Assembly (NCBI GenBank): GCA_027459765.1
Contig: DAIDHD010000035.1
Location: 1-37,378 of the forward strand
Direction of reading: 5' to 3'
DNA: 37,378 nt
Source of the DNA: Gammaproteobacteria bacterium
GTDB lineage: Bacteria > Pseudomonadota > Gammaproteobacteria > Steroidobacterales > Steroidobacteraceae
The notes beneath the pieces were generated by a model. The model was given only the letters and a program-made list of their open reading frames with translations. It made no database searches and was not told the DNA's origin. Made by a program: the position numbers and the translations under genes. The first letter of the stretch is position 1, and each line of letters opens with the position of its first letter. Shown here piece after piece: positions 22,429 through 32,936 of this stretch.

Positions 22429-24039
22429 ATGGACAGCGAATCTTCTCCTGACGCGATGAGCCGGCGCGAACTGCTACGCATGATCGGCCTCACCGCGGGC
22501 GGCGCCGCCATGTACCAGGCGATGTCGAGCCTGGGATTCGCGGCCGAGTCGCCGGGTCACGCCCCGCCCGACCTCGCGGGCGCGCCCCGCGGCGCCTCGG
22601 TACTGGTGCTGGGCGCCGGCATCGCCGGCATGGTGGCAGCCTACCAGCTGCGCAATGCGGGCTATCGCGTCCAGGTGCTCGAGTACAACGGTCGCGCGGG
22701 CGGCCGCAACTGGAGCCTGCGGGGCGGCGACGTGTACACCGAGCTCGGCGGCGCCACCCAGCATTGCCGCTTCGACGACGGCCTGTACATCAATCCCGGA
22801 CCCTGGCGCATTCCCTATCACCACCAGGGCATCATCGGCTACTGCAGGAAGCTCGGCGTGGCGCTCGAGCCGTTCATCCAGATCAACTACAACGCCTATA
22901 TGCACTCGAGCAAGGCGTTCGGCGGCAAGCCGCGCCGTATGCGGGAGATCAAGGCCGACTACCAGGGGCACGTCGCCGAACTCCTCGCGAAGTCGACCCG
23001 CCAGCACGCGCTCGACGGCGCGGTCACGCCCGAGGACCAGGAAAAGCTGCTGGAGTCGCTGCGCGCCTTCGGCGCGCTCGACAAGGACTTCACCTACAAG
23101 GCGAGCCTCGCCGCGAGCGACCGGCGTGGCTTTCAGAAGGATCCGGGCGGCGGCCTGAGCGCCCGCCCCGTTCCCTCGGAGCCGATCGGGCTCACCGATC
23201 TGCTCGACTCGCAGCTCTGGGGCATGCTCTCCATGGGCGACGCCTACGACATGCAACAGACCTTGTTCCAGCCGGTGGGTGGCATGGGACGCATCGGCGA
23301 GGCCTTCGGCCGGGAACTCGGACCGCTGATCCGATACAACGCCAAGGTCACCGCCATCGAACAGGACCCGCGCGGCGTCACGGTTCGCTACCAGGACACC
23401 ACCCGTCCCGGCAGCTCGCTCACCGCGCGCGCCGACTGGTGTCTGTGCACCATCCCCCTGCCGGTGCTCGCCCAGATCCCGATGAACGTCGGCCGCGAGC
23501 TCGCCGCGGCCATCGCGGCCGTGCCGTACAGTTCCTCGGTGAAGCTCGGGCTGCAGTTCAAGCGTCGCTTCTGGGAGGAGGACGAGCAGATCTACGGCGG
23601 CATCACCTACACCGACCTGCCGATCATGAACATCGGCTATCCGAGCACCGGCTTTCACGGCAGCGGCAAGGGCGTGCTGCTCGGCGGCTACATCTGGGGA
23701 CTGTCGGCGCTCGAGTTCACGGCGCTGCCGCCCGAGGAGCGGGTACGCCTCGGCGTGGAATACGGCAGCCGCATCCATCCTCAGTACCGCAGCGAGTTCG
23801 ACAACGGCGTGGCCGTGGCCTGGCACCGCGTGCCGTTCACGCTCGGCTGCTTCGGCCTTTGGACGGAGGAGACCCGCGCCAAACACTACGACGATCTGTG
23901 CCGCATCGACGGGCGCATCGCGCTCGCCGGCGAGCACGCCTCGTTCATCGGCGGCTGGCAGGAGGGCGCCGTCACGTCGGCACACGACGCCATCGCCCGT
24001 TTGCACGCGCGCGCCGTCGCGCAGGGAGAGCCCGCATGA
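22429..24039 (+). CDS. Tat-exported FAD-dependent amine oxidase/dehydrogenase
   Basis: This 536-residue flavoprotein has a twin-arginine signal (SRRELLRMIGLTAGGAAMYQ), the dinucleotide-binding VLGAGIAGMVAAYQLR (residues 60-75), the RAGGRNWSLRGG flavin loop and the C-terminal GRIALAGEHASFIGGWQEGA stretch. These mark the flavin monoamine oxidase family. The substrate is unknown. It starts at ATG 22429 with GGAG five bases upstream. Its stop overlaps the start of a secreted cytochrome c (ATGA), so it probably passes electrons to that cytochrome rather than to oxygen, as in the NicA2/CycN pair. It should fold in the cytoplasm with FAD and work in the periplasm. Confidence 0.9.
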   Translation: MDSESSPDAMSRRELLRMIGLTAGGAAMYQAMSSLGFAAESPGHAPPDLAGAPRGASVLVLGAGIAGMVAAYQLRNAGYRVQVLEYNGRAGGRNWSLRGGDVYTELGGATQHCRFDDGLYINPGPWRIPYHHQGIIGYCRKLGVALEPFIQINYNAYMHSSKAFGGKPRRMREIKADYQGHVAELLAKSTRQHALDGAVTPEDQEKLLESLRAFGALDKDFTYKASLAASDRRGFQKDPGGGLSARPVPSEPIGLTDLLDSQLWGMLSMGDAYDMQQTLFQPVGGMGRIGEAFGRELGPLIRYNAKVTAIEQDPRGVTVRYQDTTRPGSSLTARADWCLCTIPLPVLAQIPMNVGRELAAAIAAVPYSSSVKLGLQFKRRFWEEDEQIYGGITYTDLPIMNIGYPSTGFHGSGKGVLLGGYIWGLSALEFTALPPEERVRLGVEYGSRIHPQYRSEFDNGVAVAWHRVPFTLGCFGLWTEETRAKHYDDLCRIDGRIALAGEHASFIGGWQEGAVTSAHDAIARLHARAVAQGEPA

Positions 24040-24518
24040 GGTTCGCTTCTCGCTCCGCCTTCATCCGCAGGCCCGCGGTCGGATTGGCCGCGGTCGCCGC
24101 CCTCGCCCTGCTCGCCCCGGCCGCGCCGCGCGCCGACGACGCCGGAGTGCCGAGCGCCCGGCAACTGCAGAGCGCCAACGGCGAGCAGATCTACACCCAC
24201 ATCTGCCAAGCCTGCCACATGCCGAACGGCCAGGGCGCCGTCGGTGCAGGCTTCTACCCGAAGCTCGCCGGCGACCCGGCGCTCGTGTCGTGGGAGTACG
24301 CCGCGGTGACCGTGCTGAACGGCAAGCACGGCATGCCCGCCTTCGGCACGAAACCGGGCGGCCCGTTCGGCTTCTTCACGGTGAAGCTGAGCGACGACCA
24401 GATCGCCGCAGTCGTCAATTACGTGCGAAGCAGCTTCGGCAACCATTACCCGGCGCAGGCCACCGCCGCCAAGGTCGCGGCCCTGCCGCACCCCGGCAAG
24501 GTCAGCGACGAGCAGTAG
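24036..24518 (+). CDS. Periplasmic c-type cytochrome, partner of the amine oxidase
   Basis: This 160-residue protein has a signal peptide (residues 1-33, AAVAALALLAPAAPRADD), one heme-binding CQACH motif (57-61) and a likely axial methionine in GMPAFG (M100). It is a class I cytochrome c. ATG 24036 overlaps the oxidase stop by four bases, so the two are made together and it is the probable electron acceptor of that flavoprotein. Its last 17 bases overlap the 3' end of the opposite-strand FtsH gene, with no terminator between. Confidence 0.92.
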   Translation: MRFASRSAFIRRPAVGLAAVAALALLAPAAPRADDAGVPSARQLQSANGEQIYTHICQACHMPNGQGAVGAGFYPKLAGDPALVSWEYAAVTVLNGKHGMPAFGTKPGGPFGFFTVKLSDDQIAAVVNYVRSSFGNHYPAQATAAKVAALPHPGKVSDEQ

Positions 24519-26430
24519 CCGGCGGCATCGCGGCGGCCGGCACTGCGGCGGCCGGCACTGCGGCGGCCGGCACCGCGACGGTGGGCGCCACCGACGCGGC
24601 GCCGAGTTCGGCGCGAATCTCGGCAAGTTCGGTCTCGCCGAGACTCTCCTGATCGAGCAGACGGCGCGCCGCGCGCTCCAGCACCGGGCGCGCCCGCTGC
24701 AGGATGCCGCTTGCGGTCTCGAACGCCGCCTGTACCCGAGCGCGCACGGCACAGTCGATCTCCCGCGCCGTCGCCTCGCTGTAGCGACGGGGCTCGAGGC
24801 CCACGGCGACGCCCGGCAGGAAGGTGCGGCGCTCCTCCTCGTAGGCCACCATGCCGAGCGCTTCGTCCATGCCGTATCGGGTCACGAGGGCGCGCGCGAG
24901 TTCGCTGGCCTTGGCGAGATCGTCGGCGGCGCCGGTCGAGGGCAGGCGGTTCACCAGCATCTCCGCGGCACGGCCGCCGAGCAGCACCGCCATCCGCTCC
25001 TGCATCTCATCGCGGCCCATCAGGAACCGATCCTCGGTCGGCCGCTGAATCGTGTACCCGAGCGCGCTGATGCCGCGCGGAATCACCGACACCTTCTGCA
25101 CCGGATCGGTGCCTGGCAATGCCATCGCCACCAGCGCGTGCCCCATTTCGTGCAACGCCACGGTGGCGCGCTCGCGCGCGTTCAGCACCCGGGTGCGCTT
25201 CTCCAGACCCGCGACGATGCGCTCGATCGCGGCGGTGAAATCCGCGAGCGTCACCGCGTCGGCGCCGCGGCGCGTGGCGAGCAGCGTCGCCTCGTTGACG
25301 AGATTGGCGAGCTCCGCGCCCGCGAAGCCCGCGGTCATCGCGGCCACCTTGGCGAGATCGACGTCGGCGGCGAGACGCACCTTGCGCGCGTGCACGGCGA
25401 GCACGTCGGTGCGACCCTTGAGATCCGGCCGATCCACCAGCACCTGGCGGTCGAAGCGCCCGGCGCGCAACAGCGCCGGATCGAGGATTTCGGGGCGATT
25501 GGTGGCGCCGAGGATGATCACGCCGACGGACGGATCGAAGCCATCCATCTCGGCCAACAGCTGGTTCAGCGTCTGTTCCTTCTCGTCGTGGCCGCCGAGA
25601 CCGTAGGCGCCGCGCGCCCGGCCGAGCGCATCCAGTTCGTCGATGAAGATGATCGCCGGCGCGCTGCGGCGCGCGGTCTCGAACAGGTCGCGCACGCGCG
25701 CCGCGCCCACGCCGACGAACATCTCCACGAATTCGGCGCCGTTGGTGGACAGGAAGGCGACACCGGCCTCGCCGGCCAGGGCGCGCGCGAGCAAGGTCTT
25801 GCCCGTGCCGGGAGGACCGACCAGCAGCACGCCTTTGGGAATGCGCGCGCCGAGCCGCCCGTAGCGGCCGGGCTCCTTCAGGAAATCGACCACCTCGCGC
25901 AGTTCCTCCTTCGCCTCGTCGACGCCGGCGACGTCGGCGAAGGTCACACCGGTACTGCGCTCCATCATGACCTTGGCGTGGCTCTTGCCGATCGCCGTCA
26001 GTCCGGTCACGCCCTGGCGCTCGCCGAGACCGCGGATCATGAAGTACCAAACGGCCAGGAAGGCGATCGAGGGCAGCACCCAGCCGAGCAATTGCGAAAG
26101 CCAGCCGCTGCCCGCCTCGCGCGAATAGGGCACGTGGAACTTGTCGAGCCAGGCGGAGACGTCCGGCTCGACGCGGTTGGCGGTGAGCACCCGCTTGCCG
26201 GCCGCATCCGGCGCCTTCAGCACCGCCCGCAGCTCGCGATCGGTCACCACCACTCGCTCGACCCGCCCGGCCGCGAGCGCCTGCTCGAGGTCGCTGTAAG
26301 GCACCACCTCGACCACCTGGGCCTCGTGCCAGAGCGAATTCGCCCCCCACAGGAGCAGGACCGCGCCGACGACGTAGGCCGCGTTCCAGATGGCCTGGCG
26401 CCGGTCGGACGGCGCCCCCTGCCCCTTCAC
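24502..26430 (-). CDS. ftsH: FtsH2-type ATP-dependent zinc metalloprotease
   Basis: This 642-residue membrane AAA+ protease has two N-terminal helices (about 14-33 and 113-133), Walker A GPPGTGKT (205-212), Walker B IIFIDELD (260-267) and the zinc site HEMGH (427-431). The stretch [20 protein letters not shown] and [20 protein letters not shown] marks the second FtsH lineage known from beta- and gammaproteobacteria and from the transmissible stress islands, not the housekeeping FtsH. It should degrade membrane and misfolded proteins. The C-terminus carries a VPAAA repeat coded by 15-bp repeats (about 24530-24575). GTG 26430 overlaps the CBS gene stop. Confidence 0.93.
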   Translation of the reverse strand: MKGQGAPSDRRQAIWNAAYVVGAVLLLWGANSLWHEAQVVEVVPYSDLEQALAAGRVERVVVTDRELRAVLKAPDAAGKRVLTANRVEPDVSAWLDKFHVPYSREAGSGWLSQLLGWVLPSIAFLAVWYFMIRGLGERQGVTGLTAIGKSHAKVMMERSTGVTFADVAGVDEAKEELREVVDFLKEPGRYGRLGARIPKGVLLVGPPGTGKTLLARALAGEAGVAFLSTNGAEFVEMFVGVGAARVRDLFETARRSAPAIIFIDELDALGRARGAYGLGGHDEKEQTLNQLLAEMDGFDPSVGVIILGATNRPEILDPALLRAGRFDRQVLVDRPDLKGRTDVLAVHARKVRLAADVDLAKVAAMTAGFAGAELANLVNEATLLATRRGADAVTLADFTAAIERIVAGLEKRTRVLNARERATVALHEMGHALVAMALPGTDPVQKVSVIPRGISALGYTIQRPTEDRFLMGRDEMQERMAVLLGGRAAEMLVNRLPSTGAADDLAKASELARALVTRYGMDEALGMVAYEEERRTFLPGVAVGLEPRRYSEATAREIDCAVRARVQAAFETASGILQRARPVLERAARRLLDQESLGETELAEIRAELGAASVAPTVAVPAAAVPAAAVPAAAMPPATARR

Positions 26431-26882
26431 GGCCGCAGGGCGGTCTCGACTCGCACCTCGTTGCGCATCGATCCGGCCGCATCCAGCAGTTCGGTGGCGA
26501 GCGAATCGAGCACGTCGTCGATCGACAACACGCCGATCAATTGGCCGCGGCCGCCGACCACCGGGAGGCGCCGCACGCCGATGCGGCGCATGTCGGCGAG
26601 CGCCGCGCTCACCGACACGTCCTCGCGCACCACCACCGGATCGGGTGTCATCACGTCACCGACGATGAGCGAGCGCGGGTCGACGTCGCGCGCCACCACC
26701 TCGACCACGATGTCGCGATCGGTCAACACGCCGACCGGGCGCAGCGCCTCGCCGCCGTCCGCGGGTTCCACCACGACGAGGTAGCCGACGTGCCGCTCGC
26801 GCATCAACTGCGCCGCGGCGTGCAGTTCCTCGGACTCGCGCACGGTGACGACCTCGCGCTTGCAAAGCAATCTGACGCTCAT
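26427..26882 (-). CDS. CBS-domain pair protein
   Basis: This 151-residue protein has two CBS domains (about 10-60 and 75-140; landmarks [48 protein letters not shown]). Such pairs bind adenine nucleotides and sense energy state. It lies upstream of FtsH2 in the same operon with a four-base overlap and may regulate protease activity or bind ATP/AMP; that is inference. It starts at ATG 26882 with AAGGAG nine bases upstream, divergent from the GroEL-like gene. Confidence 0.92.
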   Translation of the reverse strand: MSVRLLCKREVVTVRESEELHAAAQLMRERHVGYLVVVEPADGGEALRPVGVLTDRDIVVEVVARDVDPRSLIVGDVMTPDPVVVREDVSVSAALADMRRIGVRRLPVVGGRGQLIGVLSIDDVLDSLATELLDAAGSMRNEVRVETALRP

Positions 26883-26998
26883 GGCGGCTCTCCTTCACGT
26901 TGTCCGCTGGACCACCAGCATCCGGCCGCCGGCGTCCCCCGGCCATGAGTGAATCCGCGTATGGCTGCGTACGTCCCGCGTGCCCGAAGATGCGGCGC
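26883..26998. promoter_or_regulatory. Divergent control region of CBS-ftsH2 and the groEL-like gene
   Basis: This 116-bp region must contain promoters for both operons. No CIRCE element (TTAGCACTC-N9-GAGTGCTAA) and no heat-shock sigma factor pattern was found. Both operons face away from it, which suits joint regulation, but no site can be named. Confidence 0.4.
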
Positions 26999-28465
26999 AT
27001 GGGTTCGAAACGCGTGCTGTTTCGCGCGCAGGCGCGCGAGAAGGTGCTCTCCGGCGCCGCTCAGCTAGCCGACGCCGTGCGCATCACGCTCGGCCCGAAG
27101 TCCAAGTCGGTGCTCATTCAAAGGGCGTGGGGCGCCCCGGTGGTGTGCAACGACGGAGTCACCATCGCGCGCGAGATGCAGCTCGACGACCCCGAGGAGA
27201 ACCTCGGCGCGCAGATGCTGCGGCAGGCGGCCGAGAAGACCGGCGACGTGGTCGGCGACGGCACCAGCACCGCGACGCTCCTCGCCTACGTCATCTACGC
27301 CGACGGCGTGCGCAACATCGCCGCGGGCGCGAGCGCCATCGACTTGCGTCGCGGTCTCGACCGGGGCCTCGCCGCCGTGGTGGCGACCCTGCGCTCGAGC
27401 GCGCGCCCGCTCGCCACCCGCCGCGAGAAGGCGCAGGTGGCGACCATCTCGGCGCACAACGACGCCGCCATGGGCGAGCTCGTGGCGGACGCCCTCGAAC
27501 GGGTCGGCGGCGACGGGGTGATCACCGTCGAGGAGTCGAAGACCACCGAGACATCGCTCGAGGTCGTCGAGGGCATGCGCTTCGACCGTGGCTATCTGTC
27601 GCCCTACTTCGTCACCGACAGCTCGGCCATGCAGGCGGTGCTCGAGGAGCCGTATCTGCTGATCTGCGACCGCAAGCTCAACCTGCTCAAGGACCTGATC
27701 CCGCTCCTCGAGCAGGTGGCGAAGGCCGGCCGGCCGATTCTGTTCATCGCCGAGGACATCGAGGGCGAGGCGCTCGCCACGCTGATCGTCAACCAGATCC
27801 GCGGTGTGCTGCGCAGTGTCGCCGTGCGAGCGCCCGGATTCGGCGACCGGCGCCAGGCGCAGCTGCAGGACATCGCGGTGCTCACCGGCGGTGAACTCGT
27901 CTCCGAGGCCCTCGGCATCAAGCTCGAGGACGTGATGCTCGCCCAGCTCGGCCGCGCCAAGCGCGTGCTGGTCGACAAGGACAACACCACCATCATCGGC
28001 GGCGGCGGCGAGCGCGCGGCCATCGCGGCCCGCGTCGCCATGATCCGCAAGGAAATCGAGCGCAGTAGCTCGGATTACGACCGTGAAAAGCTCGAGGAAC
28101 GCGCCGCCAAGCTCGCCGGCGGCGTCGCCGTCATCCGCGTGGGCGCGCCGGCCGAATCGGAGATGAAGGCGAAGAAGGAGGCGCTCGAGGCGCCGGCGCG
28201 GCAGATCGCCGAGAATTCCGCCGCCGACGGCGGCGTGATCGTCGAGCGCATGCGCGCGACGAGCGATACGACGGGCTTCGACGCGGCGCGCAAGGAGTTC
28301 GTGGACCTCATCGACGCGGGCATCGTCGACCCGGTGAAAGTGGTGCGCATCGCCCTGGAGAACGCGGTGTCGGTCGCCGGGATCCTGCTGCTCACCGAGG
28401 CCACCATGACCGAGAAGCCGCAGCCCGCGGGCGAGCACCCCGGCGCAGCGGCGGCCGAGGTCTAG
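26999..28465 (+). CDS. GroEL-like chaperonin paralogue with an internal deletion
   Basis: This 488-residue GroEL relative is collinear with E. coli GroEL through residue 394 (LGPK at 31-34, [11 protein letters not shown] with D87). After KAKKEAL the next residues are [10 protein letters not shown], corresponding to E. coli about 448 onward. About 52 residues are missing, including the VEDALHATRAA segment with catalytic D398 and the VVAGGG nucleotide loop. The later [12 protein letters not shown] stretch is kept. The usual Gly-Gly-Met tail is absent and no groES is adjacent. ATP hydrolysis is probably lost or altered. Start: ATG 26999 (ATG 26990 possible). It lies opposite CBS-ftsH2 and is followed by pfk. 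Confidence 0.88.
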   Translation: MGSKRVLFRAQAREKVLSGAAQLADAVRITLGPKSKSVLIQRAWGAPVVCNDGVTIAREMQLDDPEENLGAQMLRQAAEKTGDVVGDGTSTATLLAYVIYADGVRNIAAGASAIDLRRGLDRGLAAVVATLRSSARPLATRREKAQVATISAHNDAAMGELVADALERVGGDGVITVEESKTTETSLEVVEGMRFDRGYLSPYFVTDSSAMQAVLEEPYLLICDRKLNLLKDLIPLLEQVAKAGRPILFIAEDIEGEALATLIVNQIRGVLRSVAVRAPGFGDRRQAQLQDIAVLTGGELVSEALGIKLEDVMLAQLGRAKRVLVDKDNTTIIGGGGERAAIAARVAMIRKEIERSSSDYDREKLEERAAKLAGGVAVIRVGAPAESEMKAKKEALEAPARQIAENSAADGGVIVERMRATSDTTGFDAARKEFVDLIDAGIVDPVKVVRIALENAVSVAGILLLTEATMTEKPQPAGEHPGAAAAEV

Positions 28466-28488
28466 CGGGCGCCCTGCCCGCGGCCGCC

Positions 28489-29466
28489 ATGCCGCCCACC
28501 CGCGTGGCGGTGCTCACGAGCGGCGGCGACGCTCCCGGCATGAATGCGGCCATTCGCGCCGTGGTACGCGCCGGCGAAGCGCGCCAAATCGAGGTATACG
28601 CGGTGCGTGACGGCTTCAGCGGACTGATCGCCGGCCGCTTCGAGCGACTGGGCGTACGTGACGTCGGCGGCATCATCGACCGCAGCGGCACCGTGCTCGG
28701 CAGCACCCGCTGCGAGGACATGCGCACCGCGGGCGGACAGGCCTCGGCCGCGGAGCAGCTCGCGGCGCGAGGCATCGAGGCACTGGTGGTGATCGGCGGC
28801 AATGGCTCGCAGGCCGGCGCACTCGCGCTCGCGCAACGAGGAGTGGCGGTGGCGGGCATCGCCTCGACCATCGACAACGATCTGCCCGGTACCGACGTGT
28901 CAATCGGCGCCGCGACCGCCGTGGACGTGGCACTCGAGGCGATCGATCGGCTGCGCGTCACGGCCGCGTCCCACAAGCGCGTGTTCCTGGTGGAGGTAAT
29001 GGGCCGCGACACCGGCCACCTCGCGCTCGCCGCGGGGCTCGCCGGCGGTGCCGAGGCGATCGTCCTGCCCGAAAGGCCGCAGGAACCGGAGATGGTGGCG
29101 GCGACCCTGCTCGCGGGCTACGCACGCGGCAAACGGCACGCCATCGTCGTGGTCGCCGAGGGCGCCGGTTCGGGGGCGCGCGGCCTCGCCGAGCACTTCG
29201 ACAGCCATCGGCAGCGGCTCGGATTCGAGTGGCGCATCACCGTGCTCGGCCACGTGCAGCGCGGCGGCACCCCGAACGCCGCCGACCGCATGCTCGCCAC
29301 CCGTCTCGGGGCCGCCGCCGTCGATGCGCTCGGCGCGGGCCAGGCGGGCGTGCTGCTCGGAATCGTGGACGGGCGCATCGCGGCGACGCCGCTCGCCGCC
29401 GTCGCTGCGCGGCGCAAGCCGCTCGATGCCCAGCTCCTGGAACTCGCCGGACTCGTGAGCCGCTGA
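28489..29466 (+). CDS. pfkA: 6-phosphofructokinase
   Basis: This 325-residue phosphofructokinase adds phosphate to fructose 6-phosphate in glycolysis. It has the TSGGDAPGMNAAIRAVVR start (residues 10-27), the catalytic STIDNDLPGTD (126-136) and the VEVMGRDTGHLAL substrate loop. The nucleotide site reads GGNGSQ (103-108) where E. coli has GGDGS, so residue 105 is Asn in place of the Mg-binding Asp. Glycine after it favours ATP over PPi. It follows the GroEL-like gene by 23 bases and probably shares its transcript. Start ATG 28489; ribosome site weak. Confidence 0.92.
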   Translation: MPPTRVAVLTSGGDAPGMNAAIRAVVRAGEARQIEVYAVRDGFSGLIAGRFERLGVRDVGGIIDRSGTVLGSTRCEDMRTAGGQASAAEQLAARGIEALVVIGGNGSQAGALALAQRGVAVAGIASTIDNDLPGTDVSIGAATAVDVALEAIDRLRVTAASHKRVFLVEVMGRDTGHLALAAGLAGGAEAIVLPERPQEPEMVAATLLAGYARGKRHAIVVVAEGAGSGARGLAEHFDSHRQRLGFEWRITVLGHVQRGGTPNAADRMLATRLGAAAVDALGAGQAGVLLGIVDGRIAATPLAAVAARRKPLDAQLLELAGLVSR

Positions 29467-29492
29467 GCTCGCTGCGCCAGCGCCGCGCCGTG

Positions 29493-30848
<1,356 letters not shown>

Positions 30849-32192
30849 CTATCCAGCCGGCGTGTCCGCCGGCCCGCGCGCGGCCCGGTCGCGTTCGCGG
30901 CGCGCCGCCAGCGCCTCGCCGATCTTGATCTCCAGACCGCGCGGCGCCGGCACGTAATAGCGCCGCGCCGGCATGTCGTCGGGGAAATAGCGCTCGCCCG
31001 CCGCGTAGCCTTCCGGTTCGTCATGCGCGTAGCGGTAGCCCTTGGCGTAGCCGAGTTCCTTCATCAACCGCGTCGGTGCGTTGCGCAGGCGCAGCGGCAC
31101 ATCGAGCGAACCGAACTCGGCGGCATCGGCCGCCGCCGCCTTGTACGCGCTGTACACCGCATTGCTCTTGGCGGCGCAGGCCATGAACACCACCGCCTGC
31201 GCGATCGCGAGTTCGCCCTCCGGGCTGCCCAAGCGCTCGTAGACCGCGCAGGCCTCGAGCGCCAGCGTGAGCGCCCGCGGATCGGCGTTGCCGATGTCCT
31301 CGCTCGCCATGCGCAGCGCGCGCCGCGCCACGTACATCGGGTCGCAGCCGCCCGCGAGCATGCGGCACAGCCAGTACAGCGCGGCGTCGGGATCACTGCC
31401 GCGCACCGCCTTGTGCAGCGCCGAGATCTGGTCGTAGAAGGCCTCGCCGCCCTTGTCGAAGCGCACGTAGGTGCTGCCGATGACGCCACGCGCCGTCTCC
31501 GGGTCGAGCCACCTGCCGCCATCGCGCACCTCGGCGAGGTCGGCCGCCGTCTCCAGCAGATTGAGCAGCCGGCGCGCGTCGCCGTCGGCGGCGTCGAGCA
31601 GCAACTCGCGCGCCTGCGGGTCGAGCGACAGGTGCATCGCGCCGAGCCCGCGCTCGACGTCGCCGAGCGCGCGGTCGATCAGCCGATCGAGAGCGGCGCG
31701 ATCGATGGACTTGAGCACGTACACCCGCGCCCGCGACAGGAGCGCATTGTTGACCTCGAAGGACGGATTCTCGGTGGTGGCGCCGATGAAGATCAGGGTG
31801 CCATCCTCGACGTAGGGCAGGAAGGTGTCCTGCTGCGACTTGTTGAAGCGGTGCACTTCGTCGAGGAACAGCACCGTGTCGCGGGTCCCGCGGCGCGCCT
31901 TCGCCTCCTCCACCACCGCGCGGATGTCCTTGATGCCCGCGAGCACCGCCGACAGCGACACGAACTCGGCGTGCGCGGCGCCCGCCACCAGGCGCGCGAG
32001 CGTGGTCTTGCCGGTGCCGGGCGGCCCCCAGAGGATCATCGAGTGCGGACGCCCGGACTCGAGCGCGCGCCGCAGGGGCGCGCCGGATCCCAGCAGGTGC
32101 GGCTGGCCGACGTACTCGTCCAGGTTGCGCGGACGCAGCCGATCCGCGAGCGGCCGGTACCCGCCGGTGGCGGTCGCCTGCGGCGAGCTCAC
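30849..32192 (-). CDS. rarA: Replication-associated recombination protein A (AAA+ ATPase)
   Basis: This 447-residue clamp-loader-like ATPase works at stalled replication forks. It has the LRPRNLDEYVGQ start, Walker [11 protein letters not shown] (56-65), Walker B LFLDEVHRFNKSQQD and the sensor region GATTENPSFEVN. The C-terminal domain with YWLCRMLAGGCDPMYVARR and the LGYAKGYRYAHDEP segment completes the family length. GTG 32192 overlaps the lolA stop (GTGA). Confidence 0.96.
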   Translation of the reverse strand: MSSPQATATGGYRPLADRLRPRNLDEYVGQPHLLGSGAPLRRALESGRPHSMILWGPPGTGKTTLARLVAGAAHAEFVSLSAVLAGIKDIRAVVEEAKARRGTRDTVLFLDEVHRFNKSQQDTFLPYVEDGTLIFIGATTENPSFEVNNALLSRARVYVLKSIDRAALDRLIDRALGDVERGLGAMHLSLDPQARELLLDAADGDARRLLNLLETAADLAEVRDGGRWLDPETARGVIGSTYVRFDKGGEAFYDQISALHKAVRGSDPDAALYWLCRMLAGGCDPMYVARRALRMASEDIGNADPRALTLALEACAVYERLGSPEGELAIAQAVVFMACAAKSNAVYSAYKAAAADAAEFGSLDVPLRLRNAPTRLMKELGYAKGYRYAHDEPEGYAAGERYFPDDMPARRYYVPAPRGLEIKIGEALAARRERDRAARGPADTPAG

Positions 32193-32929
32193 TTCGAGTC
32201 CAGGCCGATGACGTCCACGCCGGCGGGCGGTGTGAACGAAAACAGGTCGGACGCCAGCTTCTGGTTGCGCGCGGCGTGACTGAAAGTCACCCGCGTGACC
32301 TGGTTGAGCTTGTCGGCGAGCAGCATCTTCTGCAGTTCATCGCCGGCGAAGCCCACCCGCACCGCGAGGAAGTCGGTGTCGTTGCGCTTCGGCACGAGTT
32401 GGAACCAGTGCAGGCCATCGCTGTCCGGCAGCGCCGAGACGTCGAACTGGCTGGCCACCGAGCCGGTGCCCGAGAGCAACAGGGCCGGCGTGTTGGCGAG
32501 ACTCGAATCGACCTTGCGCACGTTGGCCTGGGCGAGGTCCTTGTCGTAGAACCAGATGCGCTTGCCGTCGCCGACGATGAGCTGCTCGGAGGGCTCGACG
32601 TAATCCCAGCGGAAGCGGCCCGGCTTCTTGAGATAGAGCCTGCCCGCCGCGCTGCGCAGCACCCTGCCGTTGCCATCCTCGATGGTCTGCTTGAAGTCGG
32701 CCGACCAGGTGGCGAGGCCGACCAGCCGCCGGTCGAGGTCCGCGGCCGCGGCGGCGCTCGCCGCCGGCGTCTGGCTCGCGGCCGGTGATTCGCTCGCAGC
32801 CTGCGCAGCGCCGGCCGCTGCGCCGGATTGCACGGGCGGCGCCGCACGCACGGTGGCCGCGAGCGCCAACGCCGCGCCGAGGGCGAACACGGCGCCGAGT
32901 GCGCCGATGCTGTGGACTGTCACGCGCAT
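32189..32929 (-). CDS. lolA: Outer-membrane lipoprotein carrier protein LolA
   Basis: This 246-residue periplasmic chaperone carries lipoproteins from the LolCDE complex to LolB. It has a signal peptide (residues 1-29), an Ala/Ser/Pro-rich linker (30-62) and the LolA fold (LATWSADFKQTIEDGNGRVL, LYLKKPGRFRWDYVEPSEQL, GDGKRIWFYDKDLAQANVRK). The linker between signal and domain is longer than in E. coli. ATG 32929 is chosen because it opens directly on the signal peptide; the longer frame overlaps ftsK. The ftsK stop is eight bases upstream. Confidence 0.94.
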   Translation of the reverse strand: MRVTVHSIGALGAVFALGAALALAATVRAAPPVQSGAAAGAAQAASESPAASQTPAASAAAAADLDRRLVGLATWSADFKQTIEDGNGRVLRSAAGRLYLKKPGRFRWDYVEPSEQLIVGDGKRIWFYDKDLAQANVRKVDSSLANTPALLLSGTGSVASQFDVSALPDSDGLHWFQLVPKRNDTDFLAVRVGFAGDELQKMLLADKLNQVTRVTFSHAARNQKLASDLFSFTPPAGVDVIGLDSK

Positions 32930-32936
32930 GCGCGCC

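Noticed and set aside
24530..24580. 15-bp tandem repeats as a CRISPR-like or satellite array
   Set aside because: They are short, contiguous and in frame, coding the VPAAA tail of FtsH2; there are no spacers.
26883..26998. CIRCE or heat-shock sigma promoter for the GroEL-like gene
   Set aside because: No matching inverted repeat or consensus hexamers could be found.
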